Below, one piece after another: positions 1-7,899 of a stretch of DNA of 64,000 nt. Source of the stretch: Phocoenobacter atlanticus. GTDB lineage: Bacteria; Pseudomonadota; Gammaproteobacteria; Enterobacterales; Pasteurellaceae. Position numbers and translations under genes: made by a program. Numbering within the stretch: the first letter of the stretch is position 1; each line of letters begins with the position of its first letter. Under the pieces are notes generated by a model. That model was given only the letters and a program-made list of their open reading frames with translations, ran no database searches and had not been told where the DNA came from. The stretch is from assembly GCF_030764225.1 (NCBI RefSeq), contig NZ_JASAXH010000010.1; one strand, written 5' to 3'.

Positions 1-99
1 CGACTACATCCAGCTAAAAATAGTATGAAAAGCAAGCTGAAATCAGCTGGCTGGTCTGATGAAATGAGGTCTGAGCTTATTTTTGGTGTGTGTGATTAA
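1..99 (+). CDS. C-terminal end of an unidentified protein
   Basis: An open frame enters from the left edge and ends at a TAA at 97-99, leaving 32 residues that end in the motif SELIFGVCD. The tail is rich in Lys, Ser and Met. I do not recognise the family from this tail alone. The gene points the same way as mltA and is separated from it by about 115 bp of AT-rich DNA. Confidence 0.5.
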   Translation, partial: RLHPAKNSMKSKLKSAGWSDEMRSELIFGVCD

Positions 100-215
100 T
101 TTATAGACAAAGTACGCGGTTGCCCTGGTTAGATGTTATTCTCAAATGATTTTTAATACCTTTTTAAATAAAATTTTGTTATTCTTATCCGTTGTTTTTA
201 ATTAAAAGGATATTT

Positions 216-1313
216 ATGATTTATAAAGTGCATAAAAAATGGATCGTGTTAATCAGTTGTTCGTTGTTTATAATTGGTTGTTCTAATAAGCCTCATCAAT
301 CAACACAAAATTATACAGAAAAAGAGAAATTAGGTGCTAAATATAAAAATCGTCAATATTTTCCTTATGCTCCATATATAATAAGAGACGTTATTCCAAC
401 ACGTAAACCCGTTGTAAATCGCCGTAGTTTCTTACGTCAACTTGCTAACGTGAAAGATTATTCAACTACTCTCTCTACAAAATACTCAGATACTTATAAT
501 AAAATCGCTTCTTGGGTCTATTCGGGTGCAAATATTCATCGTTTAAGTGCTTATGGTATTAATATTCAACAAATGAGCGGTGAAGAGGGTTTTCAAAATG
601 TATTAATGACAGGCTATTACTCTCCTGTTATCAAAGCTCGTCATACTCGAAGTGGTAGATTTCAATATCCAATTTATGCAAAACCTCGCTATAGAAAGCA
701 GTTTACTCGTAAACAAATTTACGATGGCGTATTAGCAGGAAAAGGATTGGAACTTGCTTATACGGATTCACTATTGGAAAATTTTTTATTAGGTGTGCAA
801 GGTAGTGGTTATGTTGATTTTGGCTATGGGCGTTTAAATTATTTTGCTTATGCGGGTCAAAATGGCTTTAAATATGTCAGTATTGGGCGTTTACTGGTTG
901 AAGATGGCGAAATTCCAAAAGAAAAAATGTCTATTCAAGCAATTAGAGAATGGGGGCAACGTTATCCTGATCGTGTTCAAGAATTATTAGAAAGAAATCC
1001 CTCTTATGTTTTCTTTAAAAATGATGCTTCAGGAAAAGTAAAAGGTTCTGCTGGTGTACCACTTATCGCCTTAGCTTCTGTTGCTTCAGATCGTCGCATC
1101 GTTCCTTCTGGCACTCCTCTACTTGTCGAAACCCCAATTATTGATGATGATGGTAACTGGACTGGACGTCACGAAATTCGATTGATGATTGCTTTAGATG
1201 TAGGCGGTGCAATAAACGGTCAACATTTTGATATTTATCAGGGAATAGGTAAGAAAGCAGGACATAAAGCTGGATTAATGAAACACTATGGACGAGTTTG
1301 GATTTTACAATAA
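216..1313 (+). CDS. mltA: Membrane-bound lytic murein transglycosylase A (lipoprotein)
   Basis: MltA cleaves the MurNAc-GlcNAc bond of peptidoglycan to give 1,6-anhydromuropeptides and is normally anchored in the outer membrane as a lipoprotein. From the ATG at 216 the protein has 365 residues. It starts with a short basic and hydrophobic signal ending in the lipobox I-I-G-Cys22. The C-terminal 3D-type domain carries the family signature DVGGAINGQHFDIYQGIG starting at Asp328, which contains the catalytic aspartate region, and the protein ends in GRVWIL as in other MltA proteins. The upstream TTG at 192 is in frame but has no ribosome site, whereas AAAGGA at 205-210 sits correctly for 216. The 1,6-anhydro products fit with anmK and murQ further along, although these are not linked to it. 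Confidence 0.93.
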   Translation: MIYKVHKKWIVLISCSLFIIGCSNKPHQSTQNYTEKEKLGAKYKNRQYFPYAPYIIRDVIPTRKPVVNRRSFLRQLANVKDYSTTLSTKYSDTYNKIASWVYSGANIHRLSAYGINIQQMSGEEGFQNVLMTGYYSPVIKARHTRSGRFQYPIYAKPRYRKQFTRKQIYDGVLAGKGLELAYTDSLLENFLLGVQGSGYVDFGYGRLNYFAYAGQNGFKYVSIGRLLVEDGEIPKEKMSIQAIREWGQRYPDRVQELLERNPSYVFFKNDASGKVKGSAGVPLIALASVASDRRIVPSGTPLLVETPIIDDDGNWTGRHEIRLMIALDVGGAINGQHFDIYQGIGKKAGHKAGLMKHYGRVWILQ

Positions 1314-1341
1314 TCTATAACGTCATTCTCGTATGCATAAG

Positions 1342-1373
1342 CCACTATTCTATTAAATAGATGGTGGTTTTTT
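1342..1373 (+). terminator. Probable rho-independent terminator of mltA
   Basis: CCAC...GTGG with inner pairs CTA/TAG forms an imperfect stem about 28 bases after the mltA stop codon and is followed by a run of T (1368-1373). A bulge in the stem lowers certainty. Confidence 0.55.
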
Positions 1374-1473
1374 CTTGCTCCTTACAAAAATATGAACTAA
1401 CCAGTATATCTGCATTAATTTACAAAATAAACTGGACAACTTTTATGTTATTATAAAATTCATTTTCAATATT

Positions 1474-2157
1474 ATGAGTAACCTTATGAAATCAGTAGAA
1501 GAAATTTTTGAACAAAACCACCATTGGGCCGTTGAGATGAAACAAAAGCAGCCTGATTATTTTGAAGCAATTTCAGAACAGCAAAAACCACGTTTATTGT
1601 GGATTGGTTGTTCTGATAGTCGTGTACCCGCTGAAAAGCTAACAGGATTAGAATCAGGAAAACTCTTTGTACACCGCAATATTGCCAATCTCGTTATTCA
1701 TACCGATTTAAACTGCTTATCTGTCGTGCAATATGCGGTTGATGTGTTAGATATTGAACATATCATTATTTGTGGACACACTAATTGTGGAGGTATTCAA
1801 GCCTCTTTAAATAATGAAGATTATGGTTTAGTGAATAACTGGTTATTACATATTAAAGATATTCGTTTTAAATATAGTTCGCTTTTAGGCAAGCTTCCTA
1901 CTGAAAAACGAGCAGATATGTTAGTACAATTAAACGTGGCTGAACAAGTGTATAATTTAGGACGTACTTCTGTGGTTCGTGCAGCGTGGAAACAAGGTAA
2001 AAAATTATCATTACACGGTTGGATGTATGACGTTCACGATGGTTATTTGAATGATCAAGGTGTAATGGCAACCAGCTCAGAAACCTTAGAGATCACTTAC
2101 CGCAATGCCATTTCTAAATTAATGGTAGAAGTAGAAGAGAGTGAGGGTATTGAATAA
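1474..2157 (+). CDS. can: Beta-class carbonic anhydrase
   Basis: This enzyme interconverts CO2 and bicarbonate in the cytoplasm and supplies bicarbonate for carboxylation reactions. The 227-residue protein carries the beta-class zinc ligands Cys46 and Asp48 with Arg50 (CSDSRVPAE) and His102 and Cys105 (GHTNCGG). Trp43, Arg68 and the Tyr of GWMYDV match the non-catalytic bicarbonate site known in the H. influenzae enzyme, so bicarbonate inhibition is likely (inference). Neither the ATG at 1474 nor the in-frame ATG at 1486 has a strong ribosome site; the longer form is given. The gene stands alone, between mltA and the leucine operon leader. Confidence 0.93.
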   Translation: MSNLMKSVEEIFEQNHHWAVEMKQKQPDYFEAISEQQKPRLLWIGCSDSRVPAEKLTGLESGKLFVHRNIANLVIHTDLNCLSVVQYAVDVLDIEHIIICGHTNCGGIQASLNNEDYGLVNNWLLHIKDIRFKYSSLLGKLPTEKRADMLVQLNVAEQVYNLGRTSVVRAAWKQGKKLSLHGWMYDVHDGYLNDQGVMATSSETLEITYRNAISKLMVEVEESEGIE

Positions 2158-2170
2158 ATATAGTAGTTTG

Positions 2171-2201
2171 ATTTGCAAATTTTAATCAAGAACTAACCGC
2201 T
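2171..2201. repeat. DNA uptake word (reverse), partial
   Basis: ATTTGCAAAT (2171-2180) followed by AACCGCT (2195-2201) is the reverse orientation of the extended uptake sequence seen throughout the window (AGCGGT, spacer, AAATTTGCAAA). Confidence 0.6.
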
Positions 2202-2271
2202 ATAGACTCACTTAAAAAACATTATTTGCACTATTCCCTGCTAAAATACAATCATTTTGTAAAAAAAATAG

Positions 2272-2300
2272 TTGACAGCTGGTTACAAATACGCAATATT
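2272..2300 (+). promoter_or_regulatory. Putative leu operon promoter
   Basis: A perfect -35 box TTGACA (2272-2277) is followed after 17 bp by AATATT (2295-2300), a 4/6 match to the -10 consensus. It lies just upstream of the leucine leader peptide, as expected for an attenuated operon. Confidence 0.6.
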
Positions 2301-2334
2301 AAGGTTGTTTTTAATTCAAAGGATTTTTTATTTT

Positions 2335-2418
2335 ATGTTTCATTTTATGTTTTTACTCAGTCTATTACTTATTATCACATTTTATATGTGCGGTTGGACT
2401 GTAGATAAAAAACACTAA
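2335..2418 (+). CDS. leuL: leu operon leader peptide
   Basis: A 27-codon reading frame (ATG 2335, TAA 2416-2418) has AAAGGA at 2318-2323. Codons 7-12 read Leu-Leu-Ser-Leu-Leu-Leu (tta ctc agt cta tta ctt, 2353-2370) and are followed by two Ile codons. Five leucine codons out of six, just upstream of a strong terminator and leuA, are diagnostic of a leucine attenuator leader. The peptide would have no function beyond sensing charged tRNA-Leu by ribosome stalling. An overlapping longer frame at 2226-2408 in another phase is not coding. Confidence 0.8.
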   Translation: MFHFMFLLSLLLIITFYMCGWTVDKKH

Positions 2419-2454
2419 AATAATTATCAAATCAAAAGTTCAATAAACCCGCAC
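2388..2454 (+). promoter_or_regulatory. Candidate antiterminator pairing of the leu attenuator
   Basis: GTGCGGTT (2388-2395, inside the 3' part of the leader peptide gene) can pair with AACCCGCAC (2446-2454) with one bulged C. This would sequester the left arm of the terminator hairpin. Stalling at the Leu codons 2353-2370 would leave 2388-2395 free, favouring this pairing and transcription into leuA. The assignment is by eye; no folding energies were computed. Confidence 0.6.
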
Positions 2455-2472
2455 TAGAATGCGGGTTTTTTT
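2445..2472 (+). terminator. leu attenuator terminator
   Basis: AAACCCGCA (2445-2453) and TGCGGGTTT (2460-2468) form a perfect 9-bp stem with loop CTAGAA, running into a T tract to 2472. It lies between the leader peptide and leuA, so it acts inside the operon and not at its end. Confidence 0.88.
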
Positions 2473-2519
2473 ATGGCTTTTTTATGGCTTTGTACTTTAT
2501 AAATAATAAGGATAATAAT

Positions 2520-4082
2520 ATGCAAACAAACAACATCATTATTTTTGACACTACATTGCGAGATGGGGAGCAGGCGTTAAAAGCCAGTTTAACAGTAAAA
2601 GAAAAATTACAAATCGCGTTAGCTTTAGAACGTTTAGGTGTGGATGTAATGGAAGTGGGATTTCCTGTTTCATCACAAGGGGATTTTGAATCAGTACAAA
2701 CTATCGCTAAACATATAAAAAATAGCCGAGTTTGTGCATTATCAAGAGCAATAAATAAAGATATTGATGTGGCAGCGGAAGCATTAAGTGTTGCTGAAGT
2801 GTTTCGTATTCACACTTTTATCGCCACCTCCGCCCTACACGTTGAAGCAAAATTACGTCGCTCTTTTGATGATGTCCTTGAAATGGCAGTAAATGCGGTT
2901 AAACGAGCCAGAAAATATACCGATGATGTGGAATTTTCTTGTGAAGATGCCGGTAGAACAGGGATTGATAATATTTGTCGTATTGTAGAAACTGCCATTA
3001 ATGCTGGAGCGACCACTATTAATATTCCGGATACCGTTGGTTATTGTTTGCCAATGGAATATGGTGATATTATCAAAAATGTAATGAATCGTGTACCTAA
3101 TATCGATAAAGCCATTATTTCAGTGCATTGTCATAATGATTTAGGTATGGGAACGGCCAATTCTTTAACGGCAGTGCAAAATGGCGCAAGGCAAATTGAA
3201 TGTACTATTAATGGAATTGGGGAACGTGCCGGTAATACCGCTTTGGAAGAAGTGGTAATGGCAATTAAAACAAGACAAGAATTATTTAAAGCAGATACTC
3301 GAATAAAAACACAAGAAATTCATCGAGTTAGCCAGTTAGTCAGTCAGCTTTGTAATATGCCAATTCAACCTAATAAAGCGATTGTGGGTGAAAATGCCTT
3401 TGCACACTCCTCTGGGATCCATCAAGATGGAATGGTTAAACATAAAAATACTTATGAAATTATGTCACCACAAACCATTGGATTGAAAAAAGAAAAATTA
3501 AATTTAACGGCTCGTTCAGGCAGATCGGCGGTTAAAAATCATATGGATATAATGGGCTATAAAGAAAACGAATATGATTTAGATAAACTTTATACCGCAT
3601 TCTTAAAATTAGCCGATAAAAAAGGACAAGTTTTTGATTATGATTTAGAAGCACTTGCCTTTATTGATATGCAACAAGGGGAAGAAAATCGCTTAAATTT
3701 AGATGTCATCACCTCTCAAACAATGAGCCAACTCCCCGCTTCCGCTTTTGTCCAAGTTGAATTAGATGGTAAAAAATACAGTGATGTATCTAATGGTGGT
3801 AATGGTCCTGTTGATGCAGTATTTAATACTATTTTAAAAATTACAAGGTTAGATCTCACTGTTAAAAGTTATAACCTAACCGCTAAAGGCGAAGGAGCGG
3901 AAGCCTTAGGGCAAGTGGATATTATTGCAGAATATAATAACCGCAAATTTCACGGTGTCGGTTTAGCTACGGATATTGTGGAAGCATCAGCAAGAGCATT
4001 AATTCACGCCATTAATGCCATTTACCGCTCTCAACAAGTCGCCGATTTAAAACTTGAATCCACTAAATTACAGGAGAAATAA
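2520..4082 (+). CDS. leuA: 2-isopropylmalate synthase
   Basis: LeuA condenses acetyl-CoA with 2-oxoisovalerate, the first committed step of leucine synthesis. From ATG 2520 the protein has 520 residues, matching the usual length of about 520. It has the HMGL-like TIM barrel with FDTTLRDGEQ near residue 9, the metal-binding HCHNDLG segment and GENAFAHSSGIHQDGM. A C-terminal LeuA regulatory domain, the site of leucine feedback in the family, follows. AAGGA at 2508-2512 supports this start; the frame remains open upstream to 2484, inside the attenuator T tract, so that longer version is rejected. leuB begins 2 bp after the stop. Confidence 0.95.
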   Translation: MQTNNIIIFDTTLRDGEQALKASLTVKEKLQIALALERLGVDVMEVGFPVSSQGDFESVQTIAKHIKNSRVCALSRAINKDIDVAAEALSVAEVFRIHTFIATSALHVEAKLRRSFDDVLEMAVNAVKRARKYTDDVEFSCEDAGRTGIDNICRIVETAINAGATTINIPDTVGYCLPMEYGDIIKNVMNRVPNIDKAIISVHCHNDLGMGTANSLTAVQNGARQIECTINGIGERAGNTALEEVVMAIKTRQELFKADTRIKTQEIHRVSQLVSQLCNMPIQPNKAIVGENAFAHSSGIHQDGMVKHKNTYEIMSPQTIGLKKEKLNLTARSGRSAVKNHMDIMGYKENEYDLDKLYTAFLKLADKKGQVFDYDLEALAFIDMQQGEENRLNLDVITSQTMSQLPASAFVQVELDGKKYSDVSNGGNGPVDAVFNTILKITRLDLTVKSYNLTAKGEGAEALGQVDIIAEYNNRKFHGVGLATDIVEASARALIHAINAIYRSQQVADLKLESTKLQEK

Positions 4083-4084
4083 AA

Positions 4085-5161
4085 ATGACAAATTATAATG
4101 TTGCAATATTAAGCGGTGATGGTATCGGTCCTGAAGTGATGCAAGAAGCGATTAAAGTATTAGATACTGTTCAAAATAAATTCAACTTTAAACTAAATTA
4201 TCAATATTTTGATGTAGGCGGAATTGCCATTGATAAGCACAATACCCCGTTACCTGATGAAACATTAATAGGGTGTAAAAACAGTGATGCCATTTTATTT
4301 GGTTCTGTCGGTGGTCCAAAATGGGAAAACTTACCTCCTGAACAACAACCAGAAAGAGGGGCATTACTCCCCTTGCGTAAATATTTTGAATTATTCTGTA
4401 ATTTACGTCCAGCAACTTTATATAAAGGATTAGAAAACTTCTGCCCTTTACGTGCAGATATTGCACAACGAGGTTTTGATATCGTTACTGTACGAGAATT
4501 AACAGGCGGAATTTATTTCGGACAACCAAAAGGACGAGAAGGCACAGGGCAACAAGAAAAAGCCTTTGATACTGAAATTTATTACCGCTATGAAATTGAA
4601 CGTATCGCCCGTATTGGATTTGAAACAGCAATGAAAAGAAAAAAGCACTTAACATCTGTTGATAAAGCCAATGTTTTGACAAGTTCTGTATTATGGCGTG
4701 ACATTGTCACTGAAATATCGAAAGAATACCCTGAAGTTACCCTCGATCATATTTATATTGATAATGCCACAATGCAATTAATCAAACAGCCTGACTTTTT
4801 TGATGTACTGCTCTGCTCTAATATCTTTGGGGATATTATTTCCGATGAGTGTGCAATGATTACAGGCTCAATGGGAATGTTGCCATCAGCAAGTTTAAAT
4901 GAAAAAGGTTTTGGATTATATGAACCTGCAGGTGGATCCGCTCCTGATATTGCAGGAAAAAATATTGCCAACCCTATTGCACAAATTTTATCATCAGCAA
5001 TGATGTTACGTTATAGTTTCAATCTTAATGATGCTGCAACTGCGATTGAAAATGCGGTGCAAGATGTTTTACAACAAGGCTATCGTACTGCAGATTTAAC
5101 GGATAATACGACTGCTATCTCGACCAGTGAAATGGGGGATCTGATTGCTGAAAATATTTAA
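4085..5161 (+). CDS. leuB: 3-isopropylmalate dehydrogenase
   Basis: LeuB oxidises and decarboxylates 3-isopropylmalate with NAD to give 2-oxoisocaproate. The 358-residue protein shows GDGIGPEVM at the N-terminus, LLPLRK and the NLRPA loop that positions substrate. It also has TVRELTGGIYFG, the catalytic-site DKANVL and the cofactor segment YEPAGGSAPDIAGKNIANP. It follows leuA by 2 bp with GGAG-type sequence in the leuA tail, so the two are cotranscribed. The usual next gene, leuC, is displaced by 2.7 kb. Confidence 0.95.
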   Translation: MTNYNVAILSGDGIGPEVMQEAIKVLDTVQNKFNFKLNYQYFDVGGIAIDKHNTPLPDETLIGCKNSDAILFGSVGGPKWENLPPEQQPERGALLPLRKYFELFCNLRPATLYKGLENFCPLRADIAQRGFDIVTVRELTGGIYFGQPKGREGTGQQEKAFDTEIYYRYEIERIARIGFETAMKRKKHLTSVDKANVLTSSVLWRDIVTEISKEYPEVTLDHIYIDNATMQLIKQPDFFDVLLCSNIFGDIISDECAMITGSMGMLPSASLNEKGFGLYEPAGGSAPDIAGKNIANPIAQILSSAMMLRYSFNLNDAATAIENAVQDVLQQGYRTADLTDNTTAISTSEMGDLIAENI

Positions 5162-5309
5162 ACCAGCAATTATTAAAGAATGGATTGATGATGAAACTAA
5201 AACAGCAAGATGCCCTTACTGTGATATTGATAGTGTGATAGGAGAAAAATCAGGCTATCCTATTACAAAAGCATTTTTACAAGAAATGTATGATTATTGG
5301 TTTGTATAA
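5145..5309 (+). pseudogene. 3' remnant of a CxxC (zinc-ribbon-like) small cytoplasmic protein
   Basis: A frame overlapping the leuB stop reads on to a TAA at 5307-5309. It encodes ...WIDDETKTARCPYCDIDSV and then GYPITKAF. A CPYC..DSVI..SGYPIT tail like this is, as far as I recall, the C-terminal part of small hypothetical proteins that occur in toxin-immunity clusters. No start codon with a ribosome site precedes it and the N-terminal half is absent, so it reads as a 3' fragment left at the leuB junction. Family naming is tentative. Confidence 0.5.
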
Positions 5310-5398
5310 AATATTACAACATATCTGCTAGATATATGTGAACTATGGAATATGAAAAACCATTATTAACAAATCTTGTTAAAATTAAAGGAAAAAAT

Positions 5399-5785
5399 AT
5401 GAAAGAATGGATAGTACATACAAAGAAAAATATACCTGAAATATTTGAATATGATAATGGGGAAATTGATAACCCTATGATGTTATGGATTGAGTTACAT
5501 TGTTTATTTGATACTGCTGTCAGTACAAAGAATGAAGATTTAATAAAAAGAATTTTTCAAGAGGTGCATTATTATGAAACCTATGAAAATAATCCTAATG
5601 GTGATGATTTTAGTACAGCTGTTTGCCTAGCCTTTACCGAGCATTTATTAGATAAGGAAAATTATATTCCTTATGTTTTAAAATATATAAGCAGACAAAA
5701 ATTTATTAAATATAAAGCACTTTTAACCTACCATAATGATGAAAAAAAATATTTAAACGTTTTGAAACAATATACAGGTAAGTAA
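5399..5785 (+). CDS. Hypothetical protein, immunity-like, in leuB-leuC insert
   Basis: I do not recognise a named family with certainty. The predicted 128-residue protein is acidic and mostly helical, begins MKEWIVHTKKNIPEIF and has a Trp-rich WIELHCLFDTA stretch. It ends in a Lys/Tyr-rich helix with no signal peptide or membrane segment. The start at 5399 is chosen because AAAGGA (5387-5392) lies 6 bp upstream; an in-frame ATG at 5345 has no ribosome site. Size, charge and company resemble orphan immunity proteins of contact-dependent or polymorphic toxins, but no toxin gene is present. Confidence 0.65.
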   Translation: MKEWIVHTKKNIPEIFEYDNGEIDNPMMLWIELHCLFDTAVSTKNEDLIKRIFQEVHYYETYENNPNGDDFSTAVCLAFTEHLLDKENYIPYVLKYISRQKFIKYKALLTYHNDEKKYLNVLKQYTGK

Positions 5786-5789
5786 AAAT

Positions 5790-5820
5790 AAGCAATTAGA
5801 TTTTTATAAAAATTTGCAAA
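5790..5820 (+). repeat. Decayed DNA uptake word
   Basis: AAGCAAT at the core position, with the usual downstream TAGATTTTTATAAAAATTTGCAAA pattern spread over 5797-5820, is an uptake sequence whose core CGG has mutated. It lies directly before the next gene. Confidence 0.55.
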
Positions 5821-5831
5821 TAGGCATATAA

Positions 5832-6545
5832 ATGAAATTAAATAATAAAAACTTAAATCAAAAATGGCTAGATTATAATAATGCTAGACTTACAGGAAAC
5901 AGAAAAAAAGCAAGTGCGTTACTAAATAGTTTTATTACTACTCTTTTACAAAATGATGAAGAAGTGATTGAAAATTTTGTTCATCAAATCTGCTCTATTG
6001 TATTAAAAAATAATACTTTTTTATCTACTAATAGCATTGAGGTTGCAAGGGCTGAAGTTAGAATACAGCACCCTCTTTTTCAAAAGGTGCTTATTCCTGT
6101 ATTTATAAAAAAATATAAAGAAAATGATCCATTATATATAAGATGGATTGCACAGATGGAACAGTTTTTTTATTCAGACCACAAAACAACTAACTATTTT
6201 TTAGAAGCAATTAATATTGATAGTACATTACAAGATGCAGTGATGTTTTCAAGAGAAACAAATCAGTATGAAGAAACAAAATGTAGATATTTTGAAACAG
6301 ATTATTTCTTAAAAAAGTCATTTGAGCTTAAACCTGATCAAGAAGTATTAGATTTAATTTTAAAAAGAATGTTAAGAAATATTGATTACTTGACCCACGA
6401 ATTACCCTATTTACTTACAGATTTAGATGATTTCATAAAAATTATCAATGAATTTAAATATTTTAGTGAACAATCAAATAGTAAAGAAAAATGGAAAAGG
6501 CAAATTGAAGAATGGGAAAATATTGCTGATAACTTGAAGACGTAG
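5832..6545 (+). CDS. Hypothetical helical protein in leuB-leuC insert
   Basis: A 237-residue, lysine/asparagine-rich soluble protein that I do not recognise. It begins MKLNNKNLNQKWLDYNNARLTG, a pattern seen in helical-repeat (HEAT/TPR-like) proteins. It carries two aromatic stretches, near MEQFFYSD and in LPYLLTDLDDFIKII. It has no membrane segment or signal. It shares orientation and AT-richness with its neighbours in the insert. Function as an immunity-type protein is only inferred from the company it keeps. Confidence 0.65.
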   Translation: MKLNNKNLNQKWLDYNNARLTGNRKKASALLNSFITTLLQNDEEVIENFVHQICSIVLKNNTFLSTNSIEVARAEVRIQHPLFQKVLIPVFIKKYKENDPLYIRWIAQMEQFFYSDHKTTNYFLEAINIDSTLQDAVMFSRETNQYEETKCRYFETDYFLKKSFELKPDQEVLDLILKRMLRNIDYLTHELPYLLTDLDDFIKIINEFKYFSEQSNSKEKWKRQIEEWENIADNLKT

Positions 6546-6565
6546 GGACAAAGCATGCCTTGTCC
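6546..6565. repeat. Palindromic intergenic element, copy 1
   Basis: GGACAA-A-GCATGC-C-TTGTCC is a near-perfect palindrome immediately after a gene stop. It belongs to a family with a changing stem and conserved shape (copies also at 6968, 23415, 31227, 37163, 42381, 45828 and 58815). Confidence 0.75.
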
Positions 6566-6598
6566 ATGTGAACAATAATTACCATCATATCGATAAAA

Positions 6599-6630
6599 TA
6601 GCGGTTAGATTTTTGTATAATTTTACAAAT
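6599..6630 (+). repeat. DNA uptake word
   Basis: TAGCGGTTAGATTTTTG at 6599-6615 followed by TTTTACAAAT (6621-6630). It has the core AGCGGT and the AT-rich tail typical of the extended uptake sequence. Confidence 0.65.
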
Positions 6631-6687
6631 AAATTAAAATTTTTTGTATGTAAAAACTAAATAGATACTTAATAAGAATACAATAAA

Positions 6688-6945
6688 ATGAAACTAGAAG
6701 AAATTAAAAAGAAGGCTATTGAATTAGGTAAACTTGATAAGAAAGAGTTAAATAAATATGTAGCAATACTATTTGATCAGAAAAATGTTTCATTTTTAGG
6801 GTGTATTGAGTTTGTGCGAATTAATCAAGGTATGTCTCTTTTCAATGCTAAAAAATTATTTTTTGAGTTAGACTTTTTAACAGATGATAAAAAAATACAA
6901 TTAACATCTTCTCTAGAAATTATGAAAAGTGAATATAAAGAATAG
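6688..6945 (+). CDS. Small hypothetical helical protein
   Basis: An 85-residue, highly charged protein beginning MKLEEIKKKAIELGKLDKKE, predicted helical. It contains MSLFNAKKLFFELDFLTDDKK, where the glycine-containing GMSLFNAKK segment may form a turn between helices. There is no membrane segment. The ribosome site is weak (AAGAA at 6676-6680). I do not recognise the family. It is flanked by palindromic repeats and uptake words and shares orientation with the other insert genes. Confidence 0.6.
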   Translation: MKLEEIKKKAIELGKLDKKELNKYVAILFDQKNVSFLGCIEFVRINQGMSLFNAKKLFFELDFLTDDKKIQLTSSLEIMKSEYKE

Positions 6946-6967
6946 TATAGTTAAATATTTAGAATAA

Positions 6968-6987
6968 GAACAGGGCATGCCCTGTTC
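6968..6987. repeat. Palindromic intergenic element, copy 2
   Basis: GAACAGGGCATGCCCTGTTC is a perfect 20-bp palindrome followed by CTACGAG, the tail shared by several copies. Confidence 0.8.
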
Positions 6988-7017
6988 CTACGAGCAATAA
7001 AACTACCTTTAGCAGTA

Positions 7018-7050
7018 ACAAGCGGTATGATTTTTATAAAAATTTGTAAA
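7018..7050 (+). repeat. DNA uptake word, full core
   Basis: ACAAGCGGT (7018-7026), then TATGATTTTTATAAAAATTTGTAAA. It ends 11 bp before the next start codon and supplies part of its leader. Confidence 0.8.
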
Positions 7051-7060
7051 AGGAAGGATA

Positions 7061-7822
7061 ATGAATACAAACTATCAAGAGCAGTATATTGCAATTTCAG
7101 CTGAGTTTAGAAAAAGTAAACGATCTAATGAAAGTATAGAAAAATTGTATGATTTACTTTATGAACTTGAAAAAAGAGAAAGAAACGAACAAGAACATAA
7201 GATTTTGTCTTATATATATTCCCTTTTAGAATATCATCAATCTGCTTATGAAATATATAAACCACTAGTAGATTTAAAAGACAAAAAAGATATTGCATAT
7301 TTGTATAAATTACAAAGTAAAGCAAAATCACATGGAAATAATTTTAAAATTAAAGATATTCGTAAATACAGAAGAAAAATTGAGCAAGTAAATTTATCAC
7401 TTGATGATTTTAAGTTTGATTCAAAATTTACATTTCGATTTTGTGCAGATGCTAATAAATATCTAATAGTAAAAAATATTATAATTTTTAATAAGATTTT
7501 AAAGGCTAAAAACTTTGAACTTTGGGTTTATGAAAATAACACCCTTGAAAATTCAATAGAGAAAATTATTGATTATATTATTTGGCTTGGTAACTGCAAA
7601 AATGAACTAATTGATTTTTATAACTTAAAAATGGCTGAAGATACAGAACAAGCAGATAATAATTGGTTTGATACTTTAGATATTTATGGACTAAGAATTA
7701 GTTTAAGTGAAACAGGTAATATATCAGCATTTATTTCTGTTGGAGATACTTTTTTTGAAGACCATATTTTAGATATAGAAATAGATGATAAAAATATTGT
7801 AGATATGAATTATGATGGCTAA
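7061..7822 (+). CDS. Hypothetical protein, DUF2262/immunity-like C-terminus
   Basis: A 253-residue soluble protein with two parts. Residues 1-130 are helical and lysine-rich, with LEKRERNEQEHKILSYIYSL. The C-terminal third is a beta-rich segment that reads IYGLRISLSETGNISAFIS and then GDTFFEDHILDIEID. The last motif resembles the GDxFxxHxhxhxhD strand pair of DUF2262/DUF2004-type proteins, which occur among immunity proteins; this match is from memory and weak. A good AAGGAAGGA ribosome site (7051-7058) supports the start. It is the last gene before leuC. Confidence 0.65.
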   Translation: MNTNYQEQYIAISAEFRKSKRSNESIEKLYDLLYELEKRERNEQEHKILSYIYSLLEYHQSAYEIYKPLVDLKDKKDIAYLYKLQSKAKSHGNNFKIKDIRKYRRKIEQVNLSLDDFKFDSKFTFRFCADANKYLIVKNIIIFNKILKAKNFELWVYENNTLENSIEKIIDYIIWLGNCKNELIDFYNLKMAEDTEQADNNWFDTLDIYGLRISLSETGNISAFISVGDTFFEDHILDIEIDDKNIVDMNYDG

Positions 7823-7840
7823 TTTTTATCAACTATAAAT

Positions 7841-7870
7841 AGCGGTTACATTTAATCAAAAATTTACAAA
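7841..7870 (+). repeat. DNA uptake word
   Basis: AGCGGTTACATTTAATC (7841-7857) followed by AATTTACAAA (7861-7870), just before leuC. Confidence 0.65.
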
Positions 7871-7899
7871 ATACAATTAAAAGATAACAAAGGAAAAAT

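Noticed and set aside
2226..2408. A 60-codon frame in the leu leader region
   Set aside because: It overlaps the leader peptide in another phase, lacks a ribosome site and ends before the terminator; the 27-codon Leu-rich frame explains the region.
2810..3016. Minus-strand frames inside leuA, leuB, leuC, acnB, infB and other genes
   Set aside because: They lack ribosome sites and are shadows of well-supported genes in the opposite direction.
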